Origin: Microbacterium sp. CGR2
GTDB lineage: Bacteria; Actinomycetota; Actinomycetes; Actinomycetales; Microbacteriaceae
Direction of reading: 5' to 3'
Length of the DNA: 64,000 nt
Assembly: GCF_003626735.1 (NCBI RefSeq)
Contig: NZ_RBHX01000001.1
Coordinates: 2,728,001-2,792,000, forward strand
The position numbers and the translations under genes are program-made. Of this stretch, positions 45,421-54,273 are shown piece after piece; the first letter of the stretch is position 1, and every line of letters begins with the position of its first letter. A model generated the notes under the pieces. The model saw only the letters and a program-made list of their open reading frames with translations, was not told the origin of the DNA and made no database searches.

Positions 45421-45818
45421 TGTTTACCTCGTCCAAGCTCGCCTCTGCGCGTCACAAGATGGAAGGTCTCATGGAGACCACCATCATCATCCGCCGATCA
45501 GGCCCACCGGTACGCGATCCTGCCACCGGAACCATGATTCCCTCCATCACAACCATCTACACCGGTCCTGCGCGTGTGCGGTTCCCAACGGGTCAGCCTC
45601 GTGACGTCGACCAGTCAGGTCAGCGCGTCACGGAGCAGTCACCAACCGTGTGGGTGCCAGTTCATGCGTCTGGCATTCGACCTGATGACGTCGGTGAGGT
45701 GACAGCGAACCCGCATGCACCGGAGGACGTGGGGCTGAAGTTCCGTGTCGCTGGTGTTCACGCGCAGACGCATTCGACGTCACGCCGACTCCCGGTGGAG
45801 GTACTGACCTATGCCTGA
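45420..45818 (+). CDS. Head-tail stopper
   Basis: A 132-residue protein of mixed beta strands (METTIIIRRSGPPVRDPATG, IYTGPARVRFPTGQPRDVDQ, VTANPHAPEDVGLKFRVAGV), matching the DUF6093-type stopper that closes the connector in actinophages. Order adaptor-stopper-neck-terminator is standard. Confidence 0.83.
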   Translation: MFTSSKLASARHKMEGLMETTIIIRRSGPPVRDPATGTMIPSITTIYTGPARVRFPTGQPRDVDQSGQRVTEQSPTVWVPVHASGIRPDDVGEVTANPHAPEDVGLKFRVAGVHAQTHSTSRRLPVEVLTYA

Positions 45819-46218
45819 ATCGGATGCAGCAGATTTCTCGAAGCTTGCACGCGATCTTGGCGAGGTGCCGGAACGGTCTGGCCGCACCCTACGTCAGGCG
45901 ATTGAGGTCACTGCACGCCATGTGCGCGACACGGCCCGCGAGAACGCAACCGGTATGGCGCACGCCCCCGCTTTCCCGTACTCGATCACCTACGACATCG
46001 AGGGCAGCGGCAGCCGTTCTGCTGGCTCGCAACTCTCAGCGGAGATCGGCCCGGACAAGGACCGTCCGCAGGGTGCTCTCGGCAACCTGATCGAATTCGG
46101 ATCGGTGAAGAACCCGCCGCAGGGCATCATGCACGGAGCTCTGCAGGAGAACGAAGCCGACTTCGAACGTGGCGTTGATCGTGCGATCGAGGATGCTCTC
46201 AAGGCGGTGGGGCTATGA
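45811..46218 (+). CDS. Neck / tail-completion protein (HK97 gp10-like)
   Basis: A 135-residue protein with TLRQAIEVTARHVRDTAREN, SAEIGPDKDRPQGALGNLIE and FGSVKNPPQGIMHGALQENE, the pattern of gp10-like minor tail proteins. It overlaps both neighbours. Confidence 0.85.
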   Translation: MPESDAADFSKLARDLGEVPERSGRTLRQAIEVTARHVRDTARENATGMAHAPAFPYSITYDIEGSGSRSAGSQLSAEIGPDKDRPQGALGNLIEFGSVKNPPQGIMHGALQENEADFERGVDRAIEDALKAVGL

Positions 46219-46634
46219 CGCCGGCTGATCTCATCGAGCGTCACGTAGAAGCTGTCCTCGCTCGCATCCGAGCCGACGCGCAATTGTCCGATGACGTGTT
46301 CGAGGGTGACGTGACAGGCGACCCGGAACGCTACGTGAACGTCTGGCACGACACGGGGTTCTTCGAGCCTCGTTCGATCCTCGGCGAACATCAGGACGTC
46401 GACATCACGTTCACGATCCACTCCGTTGGCGACAACCGCTGGCAGGCGACGTGGGTTGACGGGCGTGTTCTCGCTGCACTCAACGATGTGGTGCTCGAGG
46501 TTCCTGGCCGGCGTTGCTGGAAGCTGCAGCCGGCTGGTTCTCAACCCGTCCAGAAAGACGACGACGTACAGCCGGTGAAGTTCTTCGCGGTGCGCCGGTT
46601 CGTCCTGCATTCAACGCCTAAGGAGACCCCATGA
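46215..46634 (+). CDS. Tail terminator protein
   Basis: A 139-residue protein (TPADLIERHVEAVLARIRAD, DVDITFTIHSVGDNRWQATW, VEDVLR-like RVLAALNDVVLEVPG) with the alpha/beta layout of tail terminators, in the expected place before the tube protein. Confidence 0.83.
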   Translation: MTPADLIERHVEAVLARIRADAQLSDDVFEGDVTGDPERYVNVWHDTGFFEPRSILGEHQDVDITFTIHSVGDNRWQATWVDGRVLAALNDVVLEVPGRRCWKLQPAGSQPVQKDDDVQPVKFFAVRRFVLHSTPKETP

Positions 46635-46828
46635 CCACCCATTACATGAGGGTGAAGAACAAGGCCACCGGGCACGAGTTCGACATCCCCGCGCAGAGTT
46701 TCGACCCAGAGAAGTACTCGAAGGTCGATCCGAAGCGATACCCGGAGACGACGCGCCCGCGTCGTCCCAAGCCGAACGTCCTCAAGGCCGGTCGGAAAAC
46801 CGCCCCCGTGAAAACCGACAAGGAGTAA
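46631..46828 (+). CDS. Small basic protein before the tail tube (65 aa)
   Basis: MTTHYMRVKNKATGHEFDIP ... ending in Lys/Arg/Pro-rich sequence (PKPNVLKAGRKTAPVKTDKE). Common in this position in actinophages; function unknown. Coupled by ATGA to the terminator gene. Confidence 0.72.
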   Translation: MTTHYMRVKNKATGHEFDIPAQSFDPEKYSKVDPKRYPETTRPRRPKPNVLKAGRKTAPVKTDKE

Positions 46829-46831
46829 CCC

Positions 46832-47347
46832 ATGAGTCTCACCATCCCAGCGGGTGTTCCCAGCATGGGGACGCGCCGCGTCGTCTTCATCCCCGGAACT
46901 GTCGCGGACATCGATGCCATCACTGTCACCGAGGTCACGGCAGGAGAGAACGTCTCCTGCTACATCATGAGGTCGAGCGGTCTGAACAAGTCGCTCACTC
47001 AGAACAAGATCGTCGACTCGCGGTACTGCTCAGCGCAGGATTTCCAGCGGTTTGGGTCGAAGTCGAAGGACATGAGCCTTGGATACTCGACCAACCTGGG
47101 TTCCCCCGAGGACGATGCTGCCCGCCTCGCTCTCGTCGAGGGCACTGACGGAATCCTGGTCGAGCTGTTCCAGGTCGATGAGGATTCCGACACGTTCGAC
47201 GTCGGCGACTGGTATCAGGCCACCCCGATCAGCCTGGGTGAGCAGTTCTTCCCGCCTGTTGAGGACAACGCGATCGACCGCATCACGCAGGAAGTCGCTG
47301 TGTCCGGTGCGTGGACCCAGCTCAAGCAACTCGTCGCAGGCGCGTAA
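46832..47347 (+). CDS. Major tail (tube) protein
   Basis: A 171-residue beta-rich protein: SLTIPAGVPSMGTRRVVFIP, TVTEVTAGENVSCYIMRSSG, EDDAARLALVEGTDGILVEL and DWYQATPISLGEQFFPP. Position between terminator and chaperones and the strand-rich sequence identify the tail tube. Confidence 0.88.
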   Translation: MSLTIPAGVPSMGTRRVVFIPGTVADIDAITVTEVTAGENVSCYIMRSSGLNKSLTQNKIVDSRYCSAQDFQRFGSKSKDMSLGYSTNLGSPEDDAARLALVEGTDGILVELFQVDEDSDTFDVGDWYQATPISLGEQFFPPVEDNAIDRITQEVAVSGAWTQLKQLVAGA

Positions 47348-47353
47348 CAGATC

Positions 47354-47391
47354 CCAGGGTGTCCCGGTTTTCACGGGGCGGGACACCCTGG
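47354..47391 (+). terminator. Strong hairpin after the tail tube gene
   Basis: CCAGGGTGTCCCG (47354-47366) pairs perfectly with CGGGACACCCTGG (47379-47391), 12-nt loop. There is no T-run. It could lower downstream transcription relative to capsid and tube genes or protect the upstream mRNA. Confidence 0.7.
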
Positions 47392-47436
47392 CCTCCCCGT
47401 GAACCCCCGTGACCTTTTCTCTTAGGAGCTTTCCCC

Positions 47437-48066
47437 GTGTCTAACCTTTTGTCCCGTCTCGAATCCGGCCGCATGCCCTCCGAGGATGTGCGTATCTGCC
47501 TGGACAAGAATCTGCTCGGTGAGCGTGAATCACTGCTCGCCAACGTGGCGCGCTCTCAGCGCCATAATGCCAACGATGCACGCATGGCAGCACCCGCTGT
47601 CGATAAGGACGCACAGGCGCGTCTGACCGCTGTGGAGGATGCTATCGGTGCAGCGTCGATCACGCTGCGCATCACGGGCGTTGATCGGCTCAAGTACAAC
47701 TCGTGGCTACTCGCGTGCCCACCGCGCAAGGGGAAGGTTGGCGAGTCGTTCGACCCGTCGAAGTTCTTCATGCTCGCGGCGAAAAACAGTGCCAAGTACG
47801 TGGACGAGTCTGGCGATGAGCACGACATCAGCCCGGATGAGTGGAAAGAACTCGACAAGACGATCACCGATGGGGAGCATGACCGGATTGCTCAGGCCGT
47901 CCTGAATGTGAACCGCACAGCCGGGGCGCAGTCGATCGATTTTTTAGGCTCAGGCTCCGCGACGACACGCGACTCCTTCGGGATCTCCGTGTCGCCCGAA
48001 GCCTCGGCATCGCGCCGCGGCGACTCTGGGGCTGGGAGCCGGAAGAAGTCCACCGCGAAGAAGTAG
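47437..48066 (+). CDS. Tail assembly chaperone, short product (G)
   Basis: A 209-residue protein that binds the tape measure during tail assembly. It has the charged, helical actinophage pattern (ALTERNATIVE-type segments RISGVDRLKYNSW-like ITGVDRLKYNSWLLACPPRK, SFDPSKFFMLAAKNS, DISPDEWKELDKTI) and ends ...GSGSATTRDSFGISVSPEAS ... RKKSTAKK. The slippery heptamer T-TTT-TTA at 47940-47946 lies near its end and allows the longer product. Confidence 0.88.
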   Translation: MSNLLSRLESGRMPSEDVRICLDKNLLGERESLLANVARSQRHNANDARMAAPAVDKDAQARLTAVEDAIGAASITLRITGVDRLKYNSWLLACPPRKGKVGESFDPSKFFMLAAKNSAKYVDESGDEHDISPDEWKELDKTITDGEHDRIAQAVLNVNRTAGAQSIDFLGSGSATTRDSFGISVSPEASASRRGDSGAGSRKKSTAKK

Positions 48067-48359
48067 ACGCGGAGGGTCGGAAGGTTGTCACGGTTACTCG
48101 CGAACCGGAGTTCGATGACGAGCAGTACATGATGCTCGCCGCGCTTCAGGAGCATGAGTCGAGCCTTGGCCCTCATGGTTTGCCGCTCGATGAAACAACG
48201 TCTCCGCTCGCTGACCCGGACAACCCGGAGAGGCAGTGGGAGTACGGCGTGCGCGTGATCCGTGATTTTGCGACGTCTGCCGTCGAGGCGCGCGAGTCCG
48301 ACTTCAAGGACGACCCGTCACGCGCGCGCATCTTTGCCCCGTACCGGATTGACCACTAG
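47437..48359 (+). CDS. Tail assembly chaperone, -1 frameshift product (GT)
   Basis: A -1 shift at T-TTT-TTA (47940-47946) moves ribosomes into an open frame that runs without stop from 47946 to 48359. The added part reads R-L-R-L-R-D-D and continues through SLGIAPRRLWGWEPEEVHRE, VTREPEFDDEQYMMLAALQE and ends ARIFAPYRIDH; the 'GIxxxRLWGWEP' element is typical of T-domains of actinophage tail chaperones. The fused product is about 307 residues. The internal ATG at 48129 is a less likely separate start. The tape measure follows, as expected. Confidence 0.85.
47940..47946 (+). promoter_or_regulatory. Programmed -1 frameshift site T-TTT-TTA
   Basis: A canonical X-XXY-YYZ heptamer in the correct frame of the short chaperone, the only run of this kind in that gene. 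Downstream GC-rich sequence may provide the stimulatory structure. Confidence 0.85.
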
Positions 48360-48385
48360 CAACTGAACACGATCCGGGAGGTGTC

Positions 48386-51259
48386 ATGGCAGACCGGACA
48401 GTGAAAGTCAGCTTGATCCTGCAGGCGCAGTCGTACCTGCAGGGTATGGACGAGGCCGGACGGAAGACAACGGAGCTCGGTTCGAAGACGGAGAAGCTCG
48501 CTCAGCAGCAGCAGTCATTCCAGACTCTCGGCACGGCGGCTCTCGGGTTCGGTGCGACGCTCACGGCGGTCACCGGTCTTGCAGTGAAGGCTGCGACGGA
48601 CTGGGAGTCGTCGTGGGCTGGTGTCACGAAGACTGTCGATGGTACGGCAGAGGAACTGTCGGCTGTTGAGGAAGGTCTGCGCGAGCTGACGGGCGTTCTG
48701 CCGGCGACTCATTCTGAGATCGCTGGTGTCGCTGAGGCGGCAGGACAGTTGGGCGTCCAGACGGGCAACGTTGTCGCGTTCACGAAGACGATGATCGACC
48801 TCGGAGAGACGACGAACCTTTCCGCCGATCAAGCGGCTACGTCGCTCGCCCGGTTCATGAACGTCATGGGCACCTCGCAGGATCAGGTTTCCAATCTGGG
48901 TTCGGCTTTGGTCGGGCTCGGGAACAACTATGCGACCACCGAATCCGAGATCCTCGAGATGTCGATGCGTCTTGCTGGTGCTGGCCGTCAGATCGGACTG
49001 ACTGAGGGCGAGACGCTGGGCCTTGCTACGGCGCTTTCAAGTGTGGGTATCGAAGCTGAGGCTGGCGGCTCCGCTATGTCGAAGGTCATGATCGATATGG
49101 CCGCGTCCGTCGAAGAGGGCGGCGAACGGCTTGAGATGTTCGCTTCCACGGCTGGCATCTCGGCGCAGGCGTTCGCGGATCAGTGGAGGGCTGCACCTTC
49201 CGAAGCGATGGCCCTGTTCGTGAAGGGTCTCGCCAACGCCGAGGCGCAGGGTTCTTCCGCACTGGGCGTTCTCGCAGAGTTGGGAATCACCGAAGTTCGG
49301 ATGCGTGACGCGTTGCTGCGTTCATCCGCGGCGGCTGACATCTTCTCCGAGGCGATGGCGCAGGGAAACTCTGAGGTTGAGGCGAACAACGCTCTGACGG
49401 AAGAGGCAGCGAAGCGGTACGAGACTGCAGAGTCGAAGATCCGCATCGCTGGCAATGCGATCAAGGATGCCGCGATCGACTTTGGGGCTGTGTTCTTGCC
49501 TGCTCTGGCGGCGGCATCTGAGGCTGTCGCAGGTTTCGCGGGCTTCATGGGTGATCTGCCGGAGCCGTTGCAGGCCGCGGCGGGCATCATGGTCGCAGTT
49601 GCGGGCGGTGTCGCTCTTGTGGGTGGGGCCGCGCTGTTGGCCGTCCCACAGGTCGCGCTGTTCAAGACGTCGCTGACCACTCTGGGCATCACGGGGGCAG
49701 TTACCCGCGGGAGCCTCGGGCGCATGACCGCGTTTCTCGCCGGACCATGGGGCATTGCCATGGTCGCGGCCGGCACTGTTGTGACTGGCTTGGCTGCGGC
49801 ACAGGAAGCCTTGACGACCTCAACCGAAGAGTTCCAGAACGTGCTGCAGAACGCCGATTCCGGCAAGGACATTCTTGCGGCTTCCGACAACGCCCTCATC
49901 TCGCAACTGGATCTAGCAACGGGAAGCGCAAAGTCCTTCAAGACGGCGTTGGACCAGATTGCAACCAACCAGTTCCTCGCGGGCGTGGGTGGCAGTGCAG
50001 CCCTCCGTTCCTCACTGCGGGACATCGGCACAGAGCTCGGCACTCTGGCTCAGTCGGATCTTCCGGCAGCACAGCGGGCGTTCCAGTTGCTCGCAGAAGA
50101 GTATGAACTCAACAACGACGAGCAGTTGCAGTTGCTCGATGCGATGGGTCCGTACAAGAAGGCGTTGATCGATCAGGCTAACCAGCTTGGCGTCAACGTC
50201 ACGGGCATGTCGGATGCGGAGAACGCTCAGGCGCTTCTGAATCTGGCGATGGAGCAGGCGCCGGACGCTTCGGCTGAAGCTGACGCCGCACTGGCCGAGA
50301 TGCAGGCTGCTGCCGAAGAGGCTGACACGGCCTTGCAGGGAACCGCTCAGGCGCTTGCCGACATCGCCGGGAATGCGCTGACGATGGGTGAGGCGAACGA
50401 TGCCGCCCTATCGGCGTTGAATGCACTCACTGAGGCAGCTGAGGCTGAGGGTGCGGCGCTCGATGGGACGAACGACGCATCCATTCGACTGCGTGACTCC
50501 GTACGCGAGGTTGAAGAGTCTCACCGGCTATCAGCGGAAGCGATCATCCAGAATGGCGGGACTGTCGCTGAGGCTGCGGCCGAGTGGGACAAGGGCCGTG
50601 AGGCTGTCGTCGGGATGCTCGAGGCGAAGGGCATGGATCGGGAAGAGGCGATCCTGTGGGCTGACCAGCAGTTGGGGTCTGCGTCTCAGGTGAAGGCGGG
50701 CATCGATGAGGTGTACCGGGCGTGGCTGAATCTCCCAGAGAACAAGGAGACGAAGTACGCGGTTGAGGCGGCAGAGGCTGAGGCGAAACTTCAGGCCTTG
50801 AAGGAATCCCTCGCAGGGATCCCTTCGTACAAGTCGATCACGCTCGAATCGTTCACCGTGGGCAACTTCGACGTGTCCATTCCTGGCACCACGAACGCGA
50901 CCGGTAACTACTACCGGGGTGGGAAGGTGAAGGAGTTCGCGGCTGGTGGGTTTGCGTCAGGGATCTACCCGGCTACCAGTGGCGGCATTCACAAGTTCGC
51001 CGAGGCTGGTCACGATGAGGCTTTCATCACCATGGACCCGGCGCACCGGTCGCGATCGTTGGATATCCATGCGGAGGTCGGACGGCAGTTGGGCGCGTTC
51101 CAGCCGGCACCGTATTCGGTGGGCGCGTCAGGTTCTGCTCCGGTTGAGCGGCGTCCGATCAACAACACCCAGAACATCTACGCCCAACCGGGCATGAGTG
51201 AGGGTCAGGTCGCGTCGATCGCGGTCGACAGGTTTGATCGAGCACTCAGGGAGGCGTGA
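48386..51259 (+). CDS. Tape measure protein
   Basis: The longest prophage gene, 957 residues, which sets tail length (about 140 nm by the usual 0.15 nm per residue). Family segments: VKVSLILQAQSYLQGMDEAG, AATDWESSWAGVTKTVDGTA and LTEEAAKRYETAESKIRIAG (TP901-type core). Two hydrophobic stretches (about residues 400-420 and 455-475) and Ala-rich coiled coil follow. The C-terminal part has GNYYRGGKVKEFAAGGFASG and a helical end, as in other tape measures. GGGAGG precedes the ATG. Confidence 0.95.
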   Translation: MADRTVKVSLILQAQSYLQGMDEAGRKTTELGSKTEKLAQQQQSFQTLGTAALGFGATLTAVTGLAVKAATDWESSWAGVTKTVDGTAEELSAVEEGLRELTGVLPATHSEIAGVAEAAGQLGVQTGNVVAFTKTMIDLGETTNLSADQAATSLARFMNVMGTSQDQVSNLGSALVGLGNNYATTESEILEMSMRLAGAGRQIGLTEGETLGLATALSSVGIEAEAGGSAMSKVMIDMAASVEEGGERLEMFASTAGISAQAFADQWRAAPSEAMALFVKGLANAEAQGSSALGVLAELGITEVRMRDALLRSSAAADIFSEAMAQGNSEVEANNALTEEAAKRYETAESKIRIAGNAIKDAAIDFGAVFLPALAAASEAVAGFAGFMGDLPEPLQAAAGIMVAVAGGVALVGGAALLAVPQVALFKTSLTTLGITGAVTRGSLGRMTAFLAGPWGIAMVAAGTVVTGLAAAQEALTTSTEEFQNVLQNADSGKDILAASDNALISQLDLATGSAKSFKTALDQIATNQFLAGVGGSAALRSSLRDIGTELGTLAQSDLPAAQRAFQLLAEEYELNNDEQLQLLDAMGPYKKALIDQANQLGVNVTGMSDAENAQALLNLAMEQAPDASAEADAALAEMQAAAEEADTALQGTAQALADIAGNALTMGEANDAALSALNALTEAAEAEGAALDGTNDASIRLRDSVREVEESHRLSAEAIIQNGGTVAEAAAEWDKGREAVVGMLEAKGMDREEAILWADQQLGSASQVKAGIDEVYRAWLNLPENKETKYAVEAAEAEAKLQALKESLAGIPSYKSITLESFTVGNFDVSIPGTTNATGNYYRGGKVKEFAAGGFASGIYPATSGGIHKFAEAGHDEAFITMDPAHRSRSLDIHAEVGRQLGAFQPAPYSVGASGSAPVERRPINNTQNIYAQPGMSEGQVASIAVDRFDRALREA

Positions 51260-51999
51260 TGGAACGCATTCACTGGGCGGGTCTGACGTTCGAGGGCACA
51301 GGTCGCGACGAGACGTACACGATCGAATCTGATTCGGTGCGTGGCTGGCTTGTCGACGGTGTGGATATGCGGATGGAGCAGATCGAGCGTCCCGCCGATC
51401 ATGGTTCCTTTTCGCTACCGGGCTACCTCACGGGACGTTCAATCTCGTGGGGTGGCCTGATCCTCACCGACAACCCGCAGGAGCAGGATCATGCGATGCG
51501 CCGGCTGTCTGGTGCGGGCGCGGGTGGTCTCATCGGTCAGATCTCGGTGGAGAACGCGGGCAGTCGCTGGGCAAATGTTCAGCGTGCCAGCGAGTTCGAC
51601 ATGAAGATGCTGTCGTACGGGCGGGTGGCGAGTTACCGGGTGCAGTTGTGGGCTCCGAACCCGCGCATCTTCGGCGAGGTTCGCGAGTACAGCGGAGGTA
51701 TTCCGGCTGTCCATTACGGCAACTTCCCGGCGACTCCGCGTCTCCTTGTTGGTGCTGGTTCTGGTGGCTATACGGTCTCGGGTCCAGATGGGCGGCTGAT
51801 CGTTGTTGCTACGGCGCCGGCTGCAGCTCATTACATCGACTTCATTAACGGCGGCTTGTATTCGGCTGCTGGTGTGCGTCAGATCAACGCGATCACGACG
51901 TATCAGCCATGGTCGATTCCGCCTGGTCTTCCGGGTGTGACGGCGACGATTTCGGGTTCTCGTTCGTTGACTCAGCGGGTCACTGATACGTACATCTAG
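51259..51999 (+). CDS. Distal tail protein (Dit-like)
   Basis: A 246-residue protein after the tape measure: HWAGLTFEGTGRDETYTIES, RGWLVDGVDMRMEQIERPAD, VASYRVQLWAPNPRIFGEVR and a C-terminal beta-sandwich-like part (GIPAVHYGNFPATPRLLVGA). Position and layout match distal tail proteins. The ATG overlaps the tape measure stop; a GTG at 51256 is equally possible. Confidence 0.87.
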   Translation: MERIHWAGLTFEGTGRDETYTIESDSVRGWLVDGVDMRMEQIERPADHGSFSLPGYLTGRSISWGGLILTDNPQEQDHAMRRLSGAGAGGLIGQISVENAGSRWANVQRASEFDMKMLSYGRVASYRVQLWAPNPRIFGEVREYSGGIPAVHYGNFPATPRLLVGAGSGGYTVSGPDGRLIVVATAPAAAHYIDFINGGLYSAAGVRQINAITTYQPWSIPPGLPGVTATISGSRSLTQRVTDTYI

Positions 52000-52013
52000 C
52001 TTGAGGGGGCCGC

Positions 52014-53087
52014 ATGGCTGAGCTTCAGGCGTACTCGTGTGAGTCGATTTCAGGTGCGGTCCTTGATCGCATTCCGACGTCCGCATGGTCGTACAATCGT
52101 TTGCTTTCGGCGGGTGGGGACGGGTCTATAACGATCCCTCTCGATGGAACGTTCACACGGGCACAACTCGACAATCTGACGATGGAGTGGGCACGCCTGA
52201 TCGTTCTTGAGCGCAATGGGGTTGTTGAGTTCATCGGCTACCCGTTGGGTGAGAAGTATGTACGCGGTCAGGGGCATATCACGCTCGAGTTGCAGGATGT
52301 GTGGAAGCTTCTGGATCGCCGTGGCGGGTGGAACCATAGCGCCCCGAACGTCGAGGACTGGTCTATCACACTCGAGGCCAGCCTTGCTGCTATTGGTGCG
52401 GGTGTAATCAACCGGGCACGTTTGGGTCCGGAGCTTCCGGCGATGGGCTACCCGGTCACTTTGGATGGGAACTATCCGGGTCCGACTGTGACGCGTTCTC
52501 TTTATGGCTACAACGTGGAGACTGCGGGTGACATTTTCTCAGATCTGATGGCTGAGGGTTTGGATGTCTATTTCAAACCGCGGTGGCACGGTGGCGGTCA
52601 AGCTGATTGGCTGTACCGTTCGGGTCCGGCTTGGTCGTCGGGTGTCACGCATGAGTTCTTTGTGACTGCTGAGGCTTCGACGGTTGTTGGGTTCTCGGCG
52701 TCTTCGGATGCTTTGCGGGTGACGAACAATGCCCGCTATTTGGGCGAGGGTTCTGAGCAGGACATGCTTGTTCGTTCGGAACGCAACATGGCATCCCCGT
52801 ATCCGCTGCTTGATCGTGCGACGTCGGCTAAGCATGTGAACAATCCGGCGCAACTTTCGGCTATGGCAGCGAATGACCTGGTCATGTATAGCGGCCCGAC
52901 GCGGCAGTGGGATTTCACAATCGATGCTGACATCCCTGTTGATGTGGGGGATGCTGTGCGTTTGCATTTCGATGGCGACCCGTGGATTGCGGATGGTTGG
53001 CATCAGCGGCGGGTGGTGAAGGTTAGTGCGCGTGTTCCTGGCCCTGATGTCAAGACGATTGGCGTTCAGCCGACTGGGGGTGCCTGA
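52014..53087 (+). CDS. Minor tail protein, gp37/Tal-like
   Basis: A 357-residue protein with the ReqiPepy6 gp37-like layout of actinophage tail-tip proteins: AVLDRIPTSAWSYNRLLSAG, ARLIVLERNGVVEFIGYPLG, LELQDVWKLLDRRGGWN and the closing DIPVDVGDAVRLHFDGDPW, RRVVKVSARVPGPDVKTIG. GAGGGGG precedes the ATG. It probably forms the tail hub. Confidence 0.85.
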   Translation: MAELQAYSCESISGAVLDRIPTSAWSYNRLLSAGGDGSITIPLDGTFTRAQLDNLTMEWARLIVLERNGVVEFIGYPLGEKYVRGQGHITLELQDVWKLLDRRGGWNHSAPNVEDWSITLEASLAAIGAGVINRARLGPELPAMGYPVTLDGNYPGPTVTRSLYGYNVETAGDIFSDLMAEGLDVYFKPRWHGGGQADWLYRSGPAWSSGVTHEFFVTAEASTVVGFSASSDALRVTNNARYLGEGSEQDMLVRSERNMASPYPLLDRATSAKHVNNPAQLSAMAANDLVMYSGPTRQWDFTIDADIPVDVGDAVRLHFDGDPWIADGWHQRRVVKVSARVPGPDVKTIGVQPTGGA

Positions 53088-54106
53088 TGGGCGTTGATCA
53101 CCCGGGCCGGGGCATGTCTATCGCTGAGTTGAAGCGCGACATCCGCCGAGAATCCAAGGCGACCATCCGGAACGCGTCTGTTGGCGGCGATGGCATTCGC
53201 ATTCATGGTGGCGGGTGGCTGCGAATCGAGAATGGCGGGCTTTCTGTCACTGGGTCCGGTGTTGTTTCGGGGACGTTGACTGTCTCTGGTCGCCTTGAGG
53301 GTGATGGCACACTCGAATGGGATGGTCCGTCCTATTTCAACGGGACGACCACGGTTCGCGGGAACTTCGGCACTACGGGCAGTGCGATCATTGCAGGGTC
53401 TACGACGATCTCGGGTGACCTGGATGTCACGGGAAACGCAACCTTTGGTGGGTCGCTGGATATTGATGGTCCTACTCAGATTGACGGCGCGACCACTCTG
53501 AACTCCACGTTGACCGTCTCGACTGGGCAGATCAAAGCCGGCGCCGTGACGATCACGCCGTCGGGTGGCGGGTCCGTGAAGGTGGGGACGGTCACTGTTG
53601 ATGGTGGTGGTTCAACCGGTGGTCGCGTGTATTCGTCTGACCAGTTGGAGCTTACGGGCGCGAACGGCGTTCGTACTGGTGGAACCCTGACGACTAGCGA
53701 TGTGATCGCTTTGGGTGTCATCACTGCGGCCGAGTTGAACGTGGTTGGCCCGAAGAACTTTCGGATGCCGCACCCGTCAAAGCCTGGATTCTGGTTGCGT
53801 CACGGGTCGACTGAGTCTCCGGTTTCGGGGACTGAGTACACGGGGCGCGCGAAGATCGGCGCGAACGGTTCGGTAGTTGTCGACCTGCCTGAGTACTTCG
53901 AGGCGTTGAACAAGCCCGCGAATCGCACCGTGCAACTCACCCCGATTGGTCAGCCTTTCGCGGTTGGTGCCGGCGATGTGCTCAACGGCAAGTTCACCGT
54001 GTACGGCACACCGGGACGAGACGTGTTCTGGCTGGTGAAGGCTGAACGGTTCGGCGGGGACTTCCTGCTTGAAGAAGAGATCCCGGCAACTGAGGAGGAA
54101 GCATGA
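53087..54106 (+). CDS. Tail fibre-like protein with beta-repeat stem
   Basis: A 339-residue protein. After an N-terminal helix (SIAELKRDIRRESKATIRNA) come 15 or more short repeats of the type GTTTVRG/GSTTISG/GDLDVTGNATF/GTLTVSG (residues about 60-190), which should fold into a beta-helical or bactofilin-like stem. The C-terminal head (RMPHPSKPGFWLRHGSTESP, EYFEALNKPANRTVQL) matches the peptidase-free end of many phage fibres. Likely receptor-binding or baseplate stem. Confidence 0.82.
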   Translation: MGVDHPGRGMSIAELKRDIRRESKATIRNASVGGDGIRIHGGGWLRIENGGLSVTGSGVVSGTLTVSGRLEGDGTLEWDGPSYFNGTTTVRGNFGTTGSAIIAGSTTISGDLDVTGNATFGGSLDIDGPTQIDGATTLNSTLTVSTGQIKAGAVTITPSGGGSVKVGTVTVDGGGSTGGRVYSSDQLELTGANGVRTGGTLTTSDVIALGVITAAELNVVGPKNFRMPHPSKPGFWLRHGSTESPVSGTEYTGRAKIGANGSVVVDLPEYFEALNKPANRTVQLTPIGQPFAVGAGDVLNGKFTVYGTPGRDVFWLVKAERFGGDFLLEEEIPATEEEA

Positions 54107-54273
54107 TTCCTGAATCCATCCCGGATCACGATGCGCTCAGGGCCATCCTGAGCGCCCCAGACGGGCCTCCACGACTCACTCTGGACATTGGTGGAAGCGC
54201 TGACCTAGACGGTGACGGTGTTGTGACGGTCCGCCTGGACGATGGCGGCGAGCTCCTCTTTGAGGACGCATGA
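54103..54273 (+). CDS. Small tail-region protein (56 aa)
   Basis: GAGGAGG site before ATG 54103; acidic peptide MIPESIPDHDALRAILSAPD ... DLDGDGVVTVRLDDGGELLF, with an EF-hand-like DLDGDG stretch. Coupled to both neighbours. Function unknown. Confidence 0.65.
   Translation: MIPESIPDHDALRAILSAPDGPPRLTLDIGGSADLDGDGVVTVRLDDGGELLFEDA

Noticed and set aside
48129..48359. Separate 76-residue gene after the chaperone
   Set aside because: The frame is open back to the slippery site and continues its T-domain, so it is part of the frameshift product.
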